A DNA stretch of 64,000 bases from VXNE01 sp965261535 (GCA_965261535.1 OZ253469.1:2790001-2854000); one strand, 5' to 3'. Shown: positions 33,219 to 41,604, counted from the stretch's first letter. The notes: a model not told the origin generated them from the sequence alone. Program-made: numbers and translations.

Positions 33219-33536
33219 GAGCCACTTGCGCTGTTCTGAGAGCCGCTGAAACAAAGGGCTTGCGGGCGGTGGATTTATTCTTTACCCCAAGAAACGCGGC
33301 ATTTCGGACGTTTTCCGACTTCACGGGACTTGAATCCGAGATTTCCACCCCAACGCCCCGTGCTTACCCCAAGCCGTCGAAGTAGGAACGATTCGCATTT
33401 AGACACCGTGAAGACCCCATAACGACCAGTTTGACCATCTGTCGCGCCCCCGCACGCCTCGCCGAGCCTCTGATTGCTGGGCAACCAGCCGCAATCCGGC
33501 GGGGTCCGGCGAAAAACCCTACAGCGCAAGTGCCTC
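33219..33536. mobile_element. MITE-like element with 16-bp inverted ends and 6-bp target duplication
   Basis: The left end GAGCCACTTGCGCTGT and the right end (inverted GAGGCACTTGCGCTGT) differ at one base. The 318-bp element is flanked by GTGAGC on both sides (33213-33218 and 33537-33542), a likely target-site duplication. It encodes no transposase. Its first 40 bp are identical to, and the next 100 bp similar to, 43072-43212, and its last 30 bp match 45046-45075, the two ends of the DNA surrounding a complete IS. It lies upstream of the larA-like gene. Confidence 0.8.
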
Positions 33537-33605
33537 GTGAGCGGCATGTCCTTGCTTTAGGTTGCGGCGTCTGCATTACTTGCTCGCCATGCGATTACGA
33601 CGGAT

Positions 33606-34913
33606 GTGATCTATCCAGTGATTGTTGAAATGCCCTACGGTCGTCGCGAACTACCGGTACGGTTTGCCGATGAGTTCGACGTCACCGTCATCCGAAAACC
33701 GCGGATGCCGGTCCTGGCACATCCCGATGCCGCTGTTGCGCGCGCTCTGGACGAACCTGTGGGCGCGGCGCCTCTTGCCGATCTCGCGGCCGGTCGCAGG
33801 TCGGCCTGTATCCTCATCTGCGACGTTACGCGACCGGTGCCGAACGCGCTTTTTCTCCAGACCCTGATTCGTGAAATCGTTCGCGGAGGTATCTCGCGGG
33901 AGCACATCACCGTGCTGGTCGCGACGGGGTTGCACCGTCCCAACGAAGGCGCCGAGCTCCGGCAGGTGGTGGGCGATGACTGGGTCATGCGCAACGTCGG
34001 GATAGAGAACCATTTCGCGCGCGACGACGCTGCCCACGTCGATCTCGGCACGACGAGCACCCGGGGAACGCCGATCAAGCTCGATCGACGCTTCGTCGAA
34101 GCCGACCTGCGCATCGCGACCGGTTTGGTGGAGCCGCACATCATGGCGGGCTACTCCGGGGGCTGCAAGGTGGTCGCGCCCGGGATCGCCCATCAGGACA
34201 CCATCCGGACGTTCCACAGCGCCCGATTCCTGGAGTCCCCGGCCGCGGTGCAATGCAATCTGGCGGGCAATCCCTTGCGCGAGGAACAGCTCGAAGTCGT
34301 CCGGATGCTGGGCGAGATCCATGCCCTCAATACGGTCATCGACGACCGGAGGCGGCTATCATTCGTGAACTTCGGCGAGATCGTCGAGAGCCACCTGGAC
34401 GCCGTCGCTTTCGCGCGCCGATTCTGTATCGTTTCGCTCCCGCGACGCTTCAAGACCGTCGTCACCTCTGCGGCGGGTTTTCCGCTCGATCAGACGTACT
34501 ACCAGACCGTGAAGGGCATGCTCACGCCCGTGGATATTCTCGACGAGGACGCGACCCTGATCGTGGCCGCCGACTGTTCCGAGGGGCTTGGGTCAGATGC
34601 CTTTCGCGCGTCTCAGCGGCGCCTGCTGGAACAGGATCCGCAACGTTTCTTAAGCGATTTGCTCAAGAAGCGCTTTGCCGACATAGACGAGTGGCAAACG
34701 GAGGTGCAGCTCAAGGCCCAGCGGTCGGCGAGAATCCAGCTCTACAGCGAACTCAACCGTGACGACCGCGCCTTTACCGGGGTCGAGATGATCGACTGCC
34801 TCGACTCGGCGGTGGCCGCCAGCGTGGAGCGGGCCGGCGATCCGGCGGTGGCGGTGATTCCGGAGGGACCGTATGTCGTCCCGCAGTTTGTCGGGGCTCA
34901 AGGTCTGTCATGA
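33606..34913 (+). CDS. LarA-like nickel-dependent racemase family protein
   Basis: The 435-residue protein resembles LarA lactate racemase. It has VATGLHRPNEG with the first catalytic-type His, the signature EPHIMAGYSGGCKVVAPGIA with His and the Lys that carries the Ni-pincer cofactor in LarA, and a C-terminal domain with SAAGFPLDQTYYQTVKG. Family members racemise or epimerise alpha-hydroxy acids; the substrate here is open. Larger operons include larB/C/E for cofactor synthesis, and none is in this window. The start is GTG 33606, with GTG 33618 and ATG 33630 as alternatives. The promoter side carries the MITE. Confidence 0.88.
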   Translation: MIYPVIVEMPYGRRELPVRFADEFDVTVIRKPRMPVLAHPDAAVARALDEPVGAAPLADLAAGRRSACILICDVTRPVPNALFLQTLIREIVRGGISREHITVLVATGLHRPNEGAELRQVVGDDWVMRNVGIENHFARDDAAHVDLGTTSTRGTPIKLDRRFVEADLRIATGLVEPHIMAGYSGGCKVVAPGIAHQDTIRTFHSARFLESPAAVQCNLAGNPLREEQLEVVRMLGEIHALNTVIDDRRRLSFVNFGEIVESHLDAVAFARRFCIVSLPRRFKTVVTSAAGFPLDQTYYQTVKGMLTPVDILDEDATLIVAADCSEGLGSDAFRASQRRLLEQDPQRFLSDLLKKRFADIDEWQTEVQLKAQRSARIQLYSELNRDDRAFTGVEMIDCLDSAVAASVERAGDPAVAVIPEGPYVVPQFVGAQGLS

Positions 34914-35299
34914 AGCTCCGGATCAAGGGAGATACCATTCGTTTGCGGTTGACCCAGTCCGAAGTGGCCGCCGTGGCGAACGGAAATATCGTTGCCGAGA
35001 CGACCGCTCTGCCCCAGCCGTTCACCTACGTGCTCGAGACAGCGGGCGAGACGATTGGCGCAGCATTCGCCAACGGCCGCATGACCGTCAACATACCTGA
35101 ACGCACCGCCGTGCGTTGGGCCAGCACGGAAGAAGTATCCCTTCGAGGTTGTGAAGGCGGGGTCGAAATCCTGGTGGAAAAGGACTTCACTTGCCTGACG
35201 CCGCGCGAGGGAGAAGAAGACCCGGATGCCTATCCGAATCCCCTGGCGGAACGCCCTGCAACGCCGAAGCAACCGACGCCGAGCACCGAACGCACCTGA
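34910..35299 (+). CDS. Conserved hypothetical protein
   Basis: The 129-residue product begins MKLRIKGDTIRLRLTQSEVA, followed by a beta-rich domain (FTYVLETAGETIGAAFANGR, MTVNIPERTAVRWA) and an acidic, Pro-rich tail. It looks like a small family of conserved hypothetical bacterial proteins with this same opening. It overlaps the larA-like gene as ATGA and is therefore translationally coupled to it. No function is known. Confidence 0.75.
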   Translation: MKLRIKGDTIRLRLTQSEVAAVANGNIVAETTALPQPFTYVLETAGETIGAAFANGRMTVNIPERTAVRWASTEEVSLRGCEGGVEILVEKDFTCLTPREGEEDPDAYPNPLAERPATPKQPTPSTERT

Positions 35300-35331
35300 A
35301 CTTCGGCCTCGCGCGCGGCGGCGGACAATTG

Positions 35332-35604
35332 CTAGCCCGTCATGCTTCGGCAAACATCTTTGCGATCACCGATCTTGATCACCTGAACAAGCAGTACAGG
35401 ATCCTCGACCGTATAGAGAATCCTGTAGCGTCCTTGACGAATCCTGTAGCGCTCGAAGCGGGACAATTTTGTTGCGCCCGGCGGTCTCGGATCATCGGCA
35501 AGTGACATGATCCGGCTGACGACGCGTTGTCGATCCGCCCTTGTCGCGATGGCTTCAAGTTCTTTTTTGGCAGACCGTTTTATCCGTAGCTTATATCTTG
35601 CCAC
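35332..35604 (-). CDS. RelE/ParE-family toxin
   Basis: The 90-residue protein has the RelE fold pattern: MARYKLRIKRSAKKELEAI, PPGATKLSRFERYRIRQGRY and RILYTVEDPVLLVQVIKIGDR. RelE toxins cleave mRNA in the ribosome. The gene follows and overlaps by 14 bp a ribbon-helix-helix antitoxin, the usual antitoxin-then-toxin order. Conserved Arg and Lys positions look intact. Confidence 0.92.
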   Translation of the reverse strand: MARYKLRIKRSAKKELEAIATRADRQRVVSRIMSLADDPRPPGATKLSRFERYRIRQGRYRILYTVEDPVLLVQVIKIGDRKDVCRSMTG

Positions 35605-35827
35605 GTCGTTTCAGATCGCGAACAACGTCCTCGAACGCAAAGTCCGGTTCCTTCTCGCGCGCTTCGAAGACCTCAAAGTCGCTGGCATCCTCAGATAGCG
35701 CCGCTTTGACGGCTTCGTTCACAAGCGCGGAAATGCTGCGATCAGTTTCTGCTGCCTTGAGACGCAGTGCACGATGGAGCACTGGGTCGAAGTAGACGGT
35801 AGCCCTTTTTTGCCCGGTCTCGTACAT
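35591..35827 (-). CDS. CopG/RHH-family antitoxin
   Basis: The 78-residue protein has the ribbon-helix-helix pattern RATVYFDPVLHRALRLKAAE, followed by TDRSISALVNEAVKAAL, and an acidic C-terminal toxin-binding tail (EAREKEPDFAFEDVVRDLKR). It probably represses its own operon and neutralises the RelE toxin. Confidence 0.92.
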   Translation of the reverse strand: MYETGQKRATVYFDPVLHRALRLKAAETDRSISALVNEAVKAALSEDASDFEVFEAREKEPDFAFEDVVRDLKRRGKI

Positions 35828-36001
35828 TGCTGACCCAAATTGATCCTGCCGATGATCGATCCTTCGACACTAACGTTCTGCCGTTTGAACGTCAAGACGT
35901 TATAGCGTCCTGTGTCCTGCTGGGCGCAAACGATGAATGGCCAAACACCGTTCGCTGTACGATGGTGCCCCACACGTTCCATGCGCGGGGGCTGTCCGAG
36001 C

Positions 36002-36460
36002 CTATAGCGGCGCCCTTTGCGCCTCCATGGTTCGGCGTTCGAGGCGAAACACCTGGCCGGTCACGACCCAGTTGTCTTTGTCGAGATTGTATTTGGAGAT
36101 GAACGCATTGGTGACGGTCTGGTGCTCTGCGACATCGACTATGCGAACTGCGTTGAGAGGATAGATGGATTCGTTCACGCGTACGCGCACCAGGGGCGTC
36201 TCCTGCAGGTACTCGGTCCACCGCGTGCCGTCTTCGCCAGTGGCGACGTACATGTCGCGATCGATGGCTACCGCCCAGATATTGATGGAATAGGGCTTGC
36301 CCGGCCGAAACTCAAGCTGCACCGTGGCGATCTTGTTGATTTCGGACCAGTCGTGCGGCGGCGGCATCTCGCTGCCGTCGAGCGCGCGCCCCGGGATGAA
36401 GCCGAATGGTTTGTCGCATCCGGCGAGGAAAAGGAACGCAATTGCGACAAACAAACGCAT
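36002..36460 (-). CDS. Lipoprotein of a conserved DUF2255-like family
   Basis: The 152-residue product begins MRLFVAIAFLFLAGC, a lipoprotein signal with lipobox LAGC. The body contains YSINIWAVAIDRDMYVATGE and TEYLQETPLVRVRVNESIYP, resembling small split-barrel proteins of the DUF2255 type. The 36460 start was chosen because it places the signal peptide correctly. The function is unknown. Confidence 0.75.
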   Translation of the reverse strand: MRLFVAIAFLFLAGCDKPFGFIPGRALDGSEMPPPHDWSEINKIATVQLEFRPGKPYSINIWAVAIDRDMYVATGEDGTRWTEYLQETPLVRVRVNESIYPLNAVRIVDVAEHQTVTNAFISKYNLDKDNWVVTGQVFRLERRTMEAQRAPL

Positions 36461-36519
36461 AAGCGAACACGGTAGGCGTCTTTTTTCACGCAATCAAGGT
36501 CGCCGGGAGGCGGGGAATC

Positions 36520-36720
36520 CTCCGCAAGCGCGACCAAGGCGTCCACGCCGGTGTCGAACGACGTCTCGGAAGTCTCGATGTTGGCGACGATCACCGGCGT
36601 CCCGAGGCCCGCCTGCGACATCTTCAGAATGTCCTGGTTGGTCAGCGTCTCCGCGGCTTGGGATCCGGCCGCCATCGCGACGCCCAAGGCCAGTGCGAGG
36701 GTCGCCCGACGGACTCTCAC
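36520..36720 (-). pseudogene. Truncated secreted protein
   Basis: Reading from GTG 36720, a signal peptide (RVRRATLALALGVAMAAGSQ, cleavage after AA) leads into LTNQDILKMSQAGLGTPVI and FDTGVDALVALAE. Related proteins continue with a GVSDxVIxAM-type helix, but here the frame diverges into unrelated, lipoprotein-overlapping sequence after about 36524 and only stops at 36268. A frameshift or deletion at this junction is likely. Confidence 0.5.
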
Positions 36721-36881
36721 GTCAGCCTCGGCCGCGCATCGGGCGAACGGCGCGAATCTCCCGCTTGCCGCGAGTGATCCTCGCCGAGTACCCGGCGTAG
36801 TCGGAATTCCAGGCCGGATCCGCGAGTCTGCGAAGCGTCGGCGGCATCGACATGCCATGTGCAATGGCGCTCTGCTGCTCG

Positions 36882-37406
36882 CTAGGCACCGTCTAGTCCG
36901 TCATTGGCGCGTTGGCCATGCCTCTCCAGGATGGCTCTTGTCTGGCCCGCGATACGAGCTTCGGCCTCCCGGATGGTTTGCGCGTTCGCTTCCGCGGCGG
37001 CCAGGTTGTCCATGTTCTCGGCGACGAACTTCAGTGGATCGGGGTGCATCGCTGCGTAAGCCGGCAGCCTTTCCTGATCGGCCGTGGCCGCCTTCAGAGT
37101 CGCCTTGAACGCCTCCACATATCTGTCGATTAGATCGCGGTCGGCGGCCACCGCCAGAATCTCCAGCGCAACCCAGCGTGACGTTTCGCCCTCTGTCGCG
37201 TACTCCACGTCGACATGATCCTCTCCCCGATCCCGCACCAGCCGCAAGTGCAGTGGCCCGACATCCACCTCCACCCAGGCGGCCAAGGGGTCCTTTTCAG
37301 CGGCCTCGGAACTCACCTTGCGCCGCCTCCACTTCGAGTCGAAAGCGGCGTTCAGTTCTGACTCCTTGGCCTCGACAAACGTCATCGACCGTGCCTCCTC
37401 GCTCAT
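36882..37406 (-). CDS. Hypothetical protein, candidate immunity partner
   Basis: This 174-residue acidic/charged protein (LAAWVEVDVGPLHLRLVRDR, then GETSRWVALEILAVAADRDL, with a helical C-terminus NLAAAEANAQTIREAEARI) belongs to no family I recognise. Its start overlaps the stop of the upstream toxin-like gene as ATGA. Position directly after a polymorphic-toxin domain is where immunity genes are found, so an immunity role is inferred from context only. Confidence 0.6.
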   Translation of the reverse strand: MSEEARSMTFVEAKESELNAAFDSKWRRRKVSSEAAEKDPLAAWVEVDVGPLHLRLVRDRGEDHVDVEYATEGETSRWVALEILAVAADRDLIDRYVEAFKATLKAATADQERLPAYAAMHPDPLKFVAENMDNLAAAEANAQTIREAEARIAGQTRAILERHGQRANDGLDGA

Positions 37407-37768
37407 AGCAACTCCAGCCGATGGGTCGGCGCCAGCGGATATCCCAAGCTGAGAAGGTAGGCAATCTCGCGGAGAAACGTGCTGCCCGGACGCGCCAGAG
37501 GTGCTGGCGTGGTGGTCAGAAACCTTCCGCGCCTGATCGACTCATCCAGGAACTCGCGGTTGTTCGGCCATTGCAGCGCGGCCCTTCCCCACGCCGCCCA
37601 AACCGGACCCGGAACCGCGAATCTAGCGGCGCCGAGCTCGTCCGCGGCATCCACGTAGTCGGGAAAGTGCCCGAGGACGGCGTTTGCGCTCAATCCGATA
37701 CTCCCTGGCGGCTGCTCGTCCGGCTGGTAGCGCACGTTGACGTGCCCGGTCGCACCCTCCGCGCTCAT
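37403..37768 (-). CDS. Stand-alone polymorphic-toxin C-terminal domain
   Basis: The 121-residue product has the pattern VLGHFPDYVDAADELGAARF, then VWAAWGRAALQWPNNREFLD, ESIRRGRFLTTTPAPLARPG and STFLREIAYLLSLGYPL. This matches the C-terminal toxin domain seen at the end of many Rhs/CdiA-type proteins (FPxYxxxAxxLxAxxFxIP...NxxFLDxxIxRGDxxxLATP...GSxxxxELxYLxxxGY). Here it has no Rhs or CdiA body attached and no signal peptide. It could be an orphan toxin module left by recombination, or an independent toxin. The enzymatic activity of the domain is not known to me. Confidence 0.65.
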   Translation of the reverse strand: MSAEGATGHVNVRYQPDEQPPGSIGLSANAVLGHFPDYVDAADELGAARFAVPGPVWAAWGRAALQWPNNREFLDESIRRGRFLTTTPAPLARPGSTFLREIAYLLSLGYPLAPTHRLELL

Positions 37769-38019
37769 CGTGAGATTCCCGATTGTCTGCGTGCCGGCCC
37801 GCGGAGTCGAGCGCGGCTATTCATCGCTGGACCGAAGCGACGGCGAAGCGTTCGGTGTTCCGCTCCTGTCCGAACCATGCCCAAGCCGGCCAGGTCGAGA
37901 TCCGTCGACACCCGGTCGTCCAGTTCGCGGATGGACGCCGAGCCTCCCAGATGCTCCAGCGCCCACAGCCCGGGCCACATCGGATCTGTCCGACTGGGCA
38001 TTGCCCTCGGTTGTCTCAT
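37765..38019 (-). CDS. Small ORF with winged-helix-like start
   Basis: The 84-residue frame contains MWPGLWALEHLGGSASIREL and DDRVSTDLDLAGLG, like the first winged helix of Mrr-N domains, then degenerates into Arg-rich sequence. It overlaps the toxin-domain gene as ATGA. It may be a fragment, a small regulator or a non-coding frame. Confidence 0.35.
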   Translation of the reverse strand: MRQPRAMPSRTDPMWPGLWALEHLGGSASIRELDDRVSTDLDLAGLGMVRTGAEHRTLRRRFGPAMNSRARLRGPARRQSGISR

Positions 38020-38093
38020 TCATCCGCTCCTTCCGCCGCTCCGGCCTAGTTTCCCATATGGGCTCGACGCGGCGCACCGCAACGCATTCTCAT

Positions 38094-38519
38094 TCACCCT
38101 CGATCCCGCTTCCGACCTGAACCTCGCCTAGGCGAATACGGGACTGTCGTTGTGCGGGTACCGTCCGTCCCGATCCCATAGCTCGCGTTGTCCTTGCGCA
38201 CGATCCCCGCCTTGCCGACTTTCTTCGCCCACCAGCGCAAGTGCGCCATCCGGTTGCGGATCGTCCCCTCCGATAGGCCCTCCCGCAACCACTCGGCCAC
38301 CAGCGCCTCAATGTGCCTGGCTTTTGGTCCCCGCGCCCGCAGACCGCAGTATCCGAGACGATGCAACGTCTCCGCCGCCTGCGCCAAGGCATAGCCACGC
38401 CCGCGACGGGTTCCGTACGATCCCTGCCGGTCGCCGTCCTGCAGGCGCAGCAGGTCGAAGTTCAGCTGGCGCACACGGCCCTCGTCTGGATGTGGCCCTG
38501 GGAACTCGCTTCGGCGCAT
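38094..38519 (-). pseudogene. Integrase N-terminal fragment
   Basis: The frame carries RQLNFDLLRLQDGDRQGSYG, TLHRLGYCGLRARGPKARHI, EALVAEWLREGLSEGTIRNR and MAHLRWWAKKVGKAGIVRKD, the SAM-like core-binding domain of phage/plasmid-type tyrosine integrases. The catalytic domain (R...HxxR...Y) is missing; the frame ends after ASYGI in unrelated residues. This is a truncated integrase. Confidence 0.75.
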
Positions 38520-38660
38520 CGCTGCGGATCTCTCGGGGTTGTGCCCGAGCGCCAGGCGCGGCCGCGCGGCGCGTCAACGACGGCGCGCCCACCGAAACGC
38601 TAAATCTCCCCGCAAGACTCGCCGCCGCTGTTCGCGAAGCGGGGCAATCTTCTTGTCAGA

Positions 38661-38955
38661 ATGCTAGGTGGTGGGTCAGTTTCAAATTTTGACGGCTGTA
38701 TAAGACATTCCTACATCGCCTGTGTGCATGTGTGGTCTCCCCGAGGGCGAAACGGGTTGACCGCGTTTCGCGAGACCCTTGGAGGATCACTTGAAGACTC
38801 ATCCCGATCTGAAGATAACGTGGATAAGGGGCGGGACGCTGCGCTACCCGAACTGATGCCAAATCGAAAACGCGTCCGCCGGTGCAGGGTCCGCGATATC
38901 AACAAGAAGCGGTGCCGCAAGATCCGAAATTGCAAACTGACCCACTACCGAATGC
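38661..38955. mobile_element. Short element bounded by GTGGGTCAGTTT inverted repeats
   Basis: GGTGGTGGGTCAGTTTCAAA at the left and the inverted form of GGTAGTGGGTCAGTTTGCAA at the right bound about 295 bp. GTGGGTCAGTTT-type ends are common in IS21-family elements, but no istA/istB sequence is present. It looks like a remnant or non-autonomous derivative. Confidence 0.55.
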
Positions 38956-39946
38956 TAAACCATCCCCCGCCGCGACCAGCGGTGTGCTTGCCCTAAGTTC
39001 AAACAAGTGGGAGATCGACGCGGGGGCCGGATGGCCCGCGTCCCGCGGCCGCGCCGGGCGGCCGGGGACGGAACCGGAAACGTGCTCAGTTGTAATGGGC
39101 GATCCGCCGTCTTGACATCCAAGACATTCGGATCCCTCACGAATAGTACGATATAGCCCCTGACGCGTGTTCCCTCGCCGTCGCATGCGGCGGCTGCGGC
39201 GTGTCTTTCGACATCAGGCCCGCCAGCCGTCCGGCGCCAACATCCCCTTGCGTTGCCTGGCTCATCAGGCACGACGGGGTTCTTTCCCCGTCACGCGCGA
39301 GACTTCGCGCCACGACCTGGTCTCCGCATGCGCCCGGCTCCTCGCCCGGCGGGCGCGTCGTTCCGCGCCGCGGCCCCATGGCCGTCAATGGTTACGCCCC
39401 CGTTCGCTCGCGACTGCGACGTGGCCTTCGGTGCCTTTGCGATGCGTCGGACCGCCAATGCTGCGCTTTTGCAGCGGGGCACTGTTTGGCACCATCGGTG
39501 CCGTCACACGCCGGACTCTTCGTTCCGGCAACGCCGTCCGAGGACGGCAAGTGATTGCGGCGCACTTTGCCACCCCGTCATCACGCCAGCACCAAAAAAA
39601 TGTTTAGCAGACCGCTGCCGCCACTGGCGTGGATGCCGATTTTTCGCCCCGTCACTACCGCTTTCCCCGCGTCGACAACCGGACAGCAACCCTGCGGCGA
39701 CCGACATGGCCGTTCCCACCGTGGTAGTGACGGGGCGCTGGGGCGCTCGCCAATGCACCCAACCCCCCATTCGCCGAGCACTATTCGCGACCCACCCGGC
39801 GCGCAGCCATATGCCCTAGGCTAACGATCCCCGGTCGAACGCCTCACCTCATGCCCGAGACTCAGCCGCATCCGCGGGTCCGGCAAGGTGGCGGCCATGC
39901 TGCCGGGCAGCCATACTGCTATCTTGTTGGCGAGACGACGCTGGGC
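38956..39946. other. Gene-poor stretch
   Basis: Frames on both strands are GC-driven, Arg/Pro/Ala-rich and lack recognisable domains. No RNA gene or array was seen. Confidence 0.6.
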
Positions 39947-41002
39947 ATGTCCATCACTCCGGGAATCGTCGCAACCGCATTGGTCGGCGCAGTGTCCGTC
40001 CATGCAGCGGAACCGGAGCCATGGGAGTGGTCGCAGGCCAGCGACAACGGCGTGATGCTCCGGTCTCAAGCGCTCGGCGGGCAGTTCCATGGACGCTACA
40101 CGGCAATGGCGCCGGACGGCACCGTTCTCATGATCGCCACCTTCGTGCACAACGAGGCAACTGCGCTGCGGCTCCCTGAGGCGTCTCTGCCTCCCCCCAA
40201 GCCGCAGCTGGGCAAGCAGCCCGTCACGGGCGGGGGCGGCATCGAGTTCGGCACCGCGAGTCTGGAAGCCTTCACGGCGATGCGGTGCGGCCAGCGGCAG
40301 TGCCTGACCGCTATTGTTCACGATTTGGCGGGATCCATGACAGTCCAGGATGCCGCCGAAGTCCGCGACGCAGGTACGCTCAACTTCCCGGACACCATGC
40401 CCGACCCCATTCCGGGCGCCCGGGAGTACGTGGTGGAGGTCCACCTGGTCCATGGCGTAACGGAGATTGACGCCGAGTTCCACTTCGACTCGGAAGAAGA
40501 GTGCCAGCAGGAACAGGCCCGGGTCGGCGATCTGGGCGATCATCCGCTCTCCCCCGACCATCTCGTCGACGAAACGTCGACTGGCCGCGAAGTCGACCGC
40601 CGATGTCCAGGCGCCGCCGAACTCGTCGGCGTCAATGTCGAGGACTCGGGCGGTTTCGGCCCACATCGGATGCCTGTCCACGCGAATCTGCACCCGCTCG
40701 GTGTCGCCCTCCTCCCGGCGCTGCGCCGGTCGGCGTTCGTTCACCCGAATGTCGAATTCCGACCCCGCATGGTCGTGCCAGCATGCCCAGAGCAGCGATC
40801 CCTCGCTATCATCCGCAACGAGGTAGAGGTCCACGTACTTCAGCTCGTCTGTAAACTCGTCCTGTTCGACCTGGAACAGGGACACGTCCGTCTCTCCGAC
40901 GGTCGTCAAGTCCGCGCCCCACGCGCCGGCCCCATTTGCGAGAATCATCGCCGCGCCTGCCGTGCGCGCGAGCCCCGGAACAGAGCGCGTTCCTCCTCTT
41001 TT
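39821..41002 (-). CDS. Hypothetical protein opposed to the previous ORF (3' half doubtful)
   Basis: On the minus strand, from about 41002 (TTG) or 40948 (ATG), a signal-like segment (GLARTAGAAMILANGAGAWG) is followed by VEQDEFTDELKYVDLYLVAD, DSEGSLLWACWHDHAGSEFD and RRFVDEMVGGERMIAQI, which look like a genuine exported protein. From about 40530 leftwards it becomes implausible, just where the plus-strand gene looks real. The two were probably convergent genes that lost their 3' ends at a rearrangement. Confidence 0.4.
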   Translation of the reverse strand, partial: KRGGTRSVPGLARTAGAAMILANGAGAWGADLTTVGETDVSLFQVEQDEFTDELKYVDLYLVADDSEGSLLWACWHDHAGSEFDIRVNERRPAQRREEGDTERVQIRVDRHPMWAETARVLDIDADEFGGAWTSAVDFAASRRFVDEMVGGERMIAQIADPGLFLLALFFRVEVELGVNLRYAMDQVDLHHVLPGARNGVGHGVREVERTCVADFGGILDCHGSRQIVNNSGQALPLAAPHRREGFQTRGAELDAAPARDGLLAQLRLGGRQRRLREPQRSCLVVHEGGDHENGAVRRHCRVASMELPAERLRPEHHAVVAGLRPLPWLRFRCMDGHCADQCGCDDSRSDGHAQRRLANKIAVWLPGSMAATLPDPRMRLSLGHEVRRSTGDR

Positions 41003-41305
41003 CAATCGAGCACCGCGACGACGGCGGCCACTCCTGCCAAGGGACGCCGTACGCTCCTTCGATCCATCCGGCGCACTGTGCCAAGCAGCGCCCCGGAACT
41101 CAACGACCGGCCTCGTCGATGCACTCCGTCCGATCGTGCGGAAGACACACCGCTCCACCGGCATGGCTTGCTGACGGCAGCCCCCGCGTTCACGTCCCCG
41201 CGCGCCCCACCCGTCCTTGCCTGGAGGATCCGTTCGCGCCCGTCAACCCGCAGTGCGTCGCGCTGGAGGTCGACCGTCTGCACGCCGCTAGAGGCCCGGG
41301 CGTAG
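39947..41305 (+). CDS. Secreted hypothetical protein (3' half doubtful)
   Basis: From ATG 39947 a signal peptide (MSITPGIVATALVGAVSVHA) leads into EPEPWEWSQASDNGVMLRSQ and YTAMAPDGTVLMIATFVHNE, which look like a real exported protein up to about 40520. After that the frame stays open to 41305, but the composition becomes Arg/Pro-rich while the opposite strand looks protein-like. The true 3' end was probably lost and the long frame is accidental. Unknown function. Confidence 0.4.
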   Translation: MSITPGIVATALVGAVSVHAAEPEPWEWSQASDNGVMLRSQALGGQFHGRYTAMAPDGTVLMIATFVHNEATALRLPEASLPPPKPQLGKQPVTGGGGIEFGTASLEAFTAMRCGQRQCLTAIVHDLAGSMTVQDAAEVRDAGTLNFPDTMPDPIPGAREYVVEVHLVHGVTEIDAEFHFDSEEECQQEQARVGDLGDHPLSPDHLVDETSTGREVDRRCPGAAELVGVNVEDSGGFGPHRMPVHANLHPLGVALLPALRRSAFVHPNVEFRPRMVVPACPEQRSLAIIRNEVEVHVLQLVCKLVLFDLEQGHVRLSDGRQVRAPRAGPICENHRRACRAREPRNRARSSSFQSSTATTAATPAKGRRTLLRSIRRTVPSSAPELNDRPRRCTPSDRAEDTPLHRHGLLTAAPAFTSPRAPPVLAWRIRSRPSTRSASRWRSTVCTPLEARA

Positions 41306-41355
41306 CCAGCAAGGGTTCGTCCCGATTGCCCGGCAAACGCGTCAAACCGTGTCAT
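41214..41355 (-). pseudogene. Serine resolvase N-terminal fragment
   Basis: The minus-strand frame reads MTRFDAFAGQSGRTLAGYAR and SSGVQTVDLQRDALRVDGRE, with RIL following. This matches the GYARVSTxDQxxDxQxxAL...ERI start of serine recombinases, with the catalytic-Ser motif degenerate (YARASS). No further recombinase sequence follows. A remnant. Confidence 0.65.
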
Positions 41356-41604
41356 GATTTCCGGACTGGATCTCCGTGCCCGCGTCGTCGATTCCCGCGG
41401 TTTCGCCAGGACATGTTGACGCCATCTCGCCCGACGCCCAGAAAACGTCCGTTTGCGAGCCATAACACCCTGGCACCACCAACACGAGCACACCAGTCTT
41501 CGACCTACTACGCATTTAGCCTATCGCCGCTCGCGGGTGTACGATCCATGTGAACATCCAATCTCTGGACGTGGAGAGCTCACACGAACTGAAGGGAATC
41601 CCAT

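Noticed and set aside
38150..39850. Several 60-190 codon frames around the integrase fragment and gene-poor spacer
   Set aside because: Arg/Pro/Ala-rich composition, no ribosome sites or domains, and frames open on both strands at once because of high GC.
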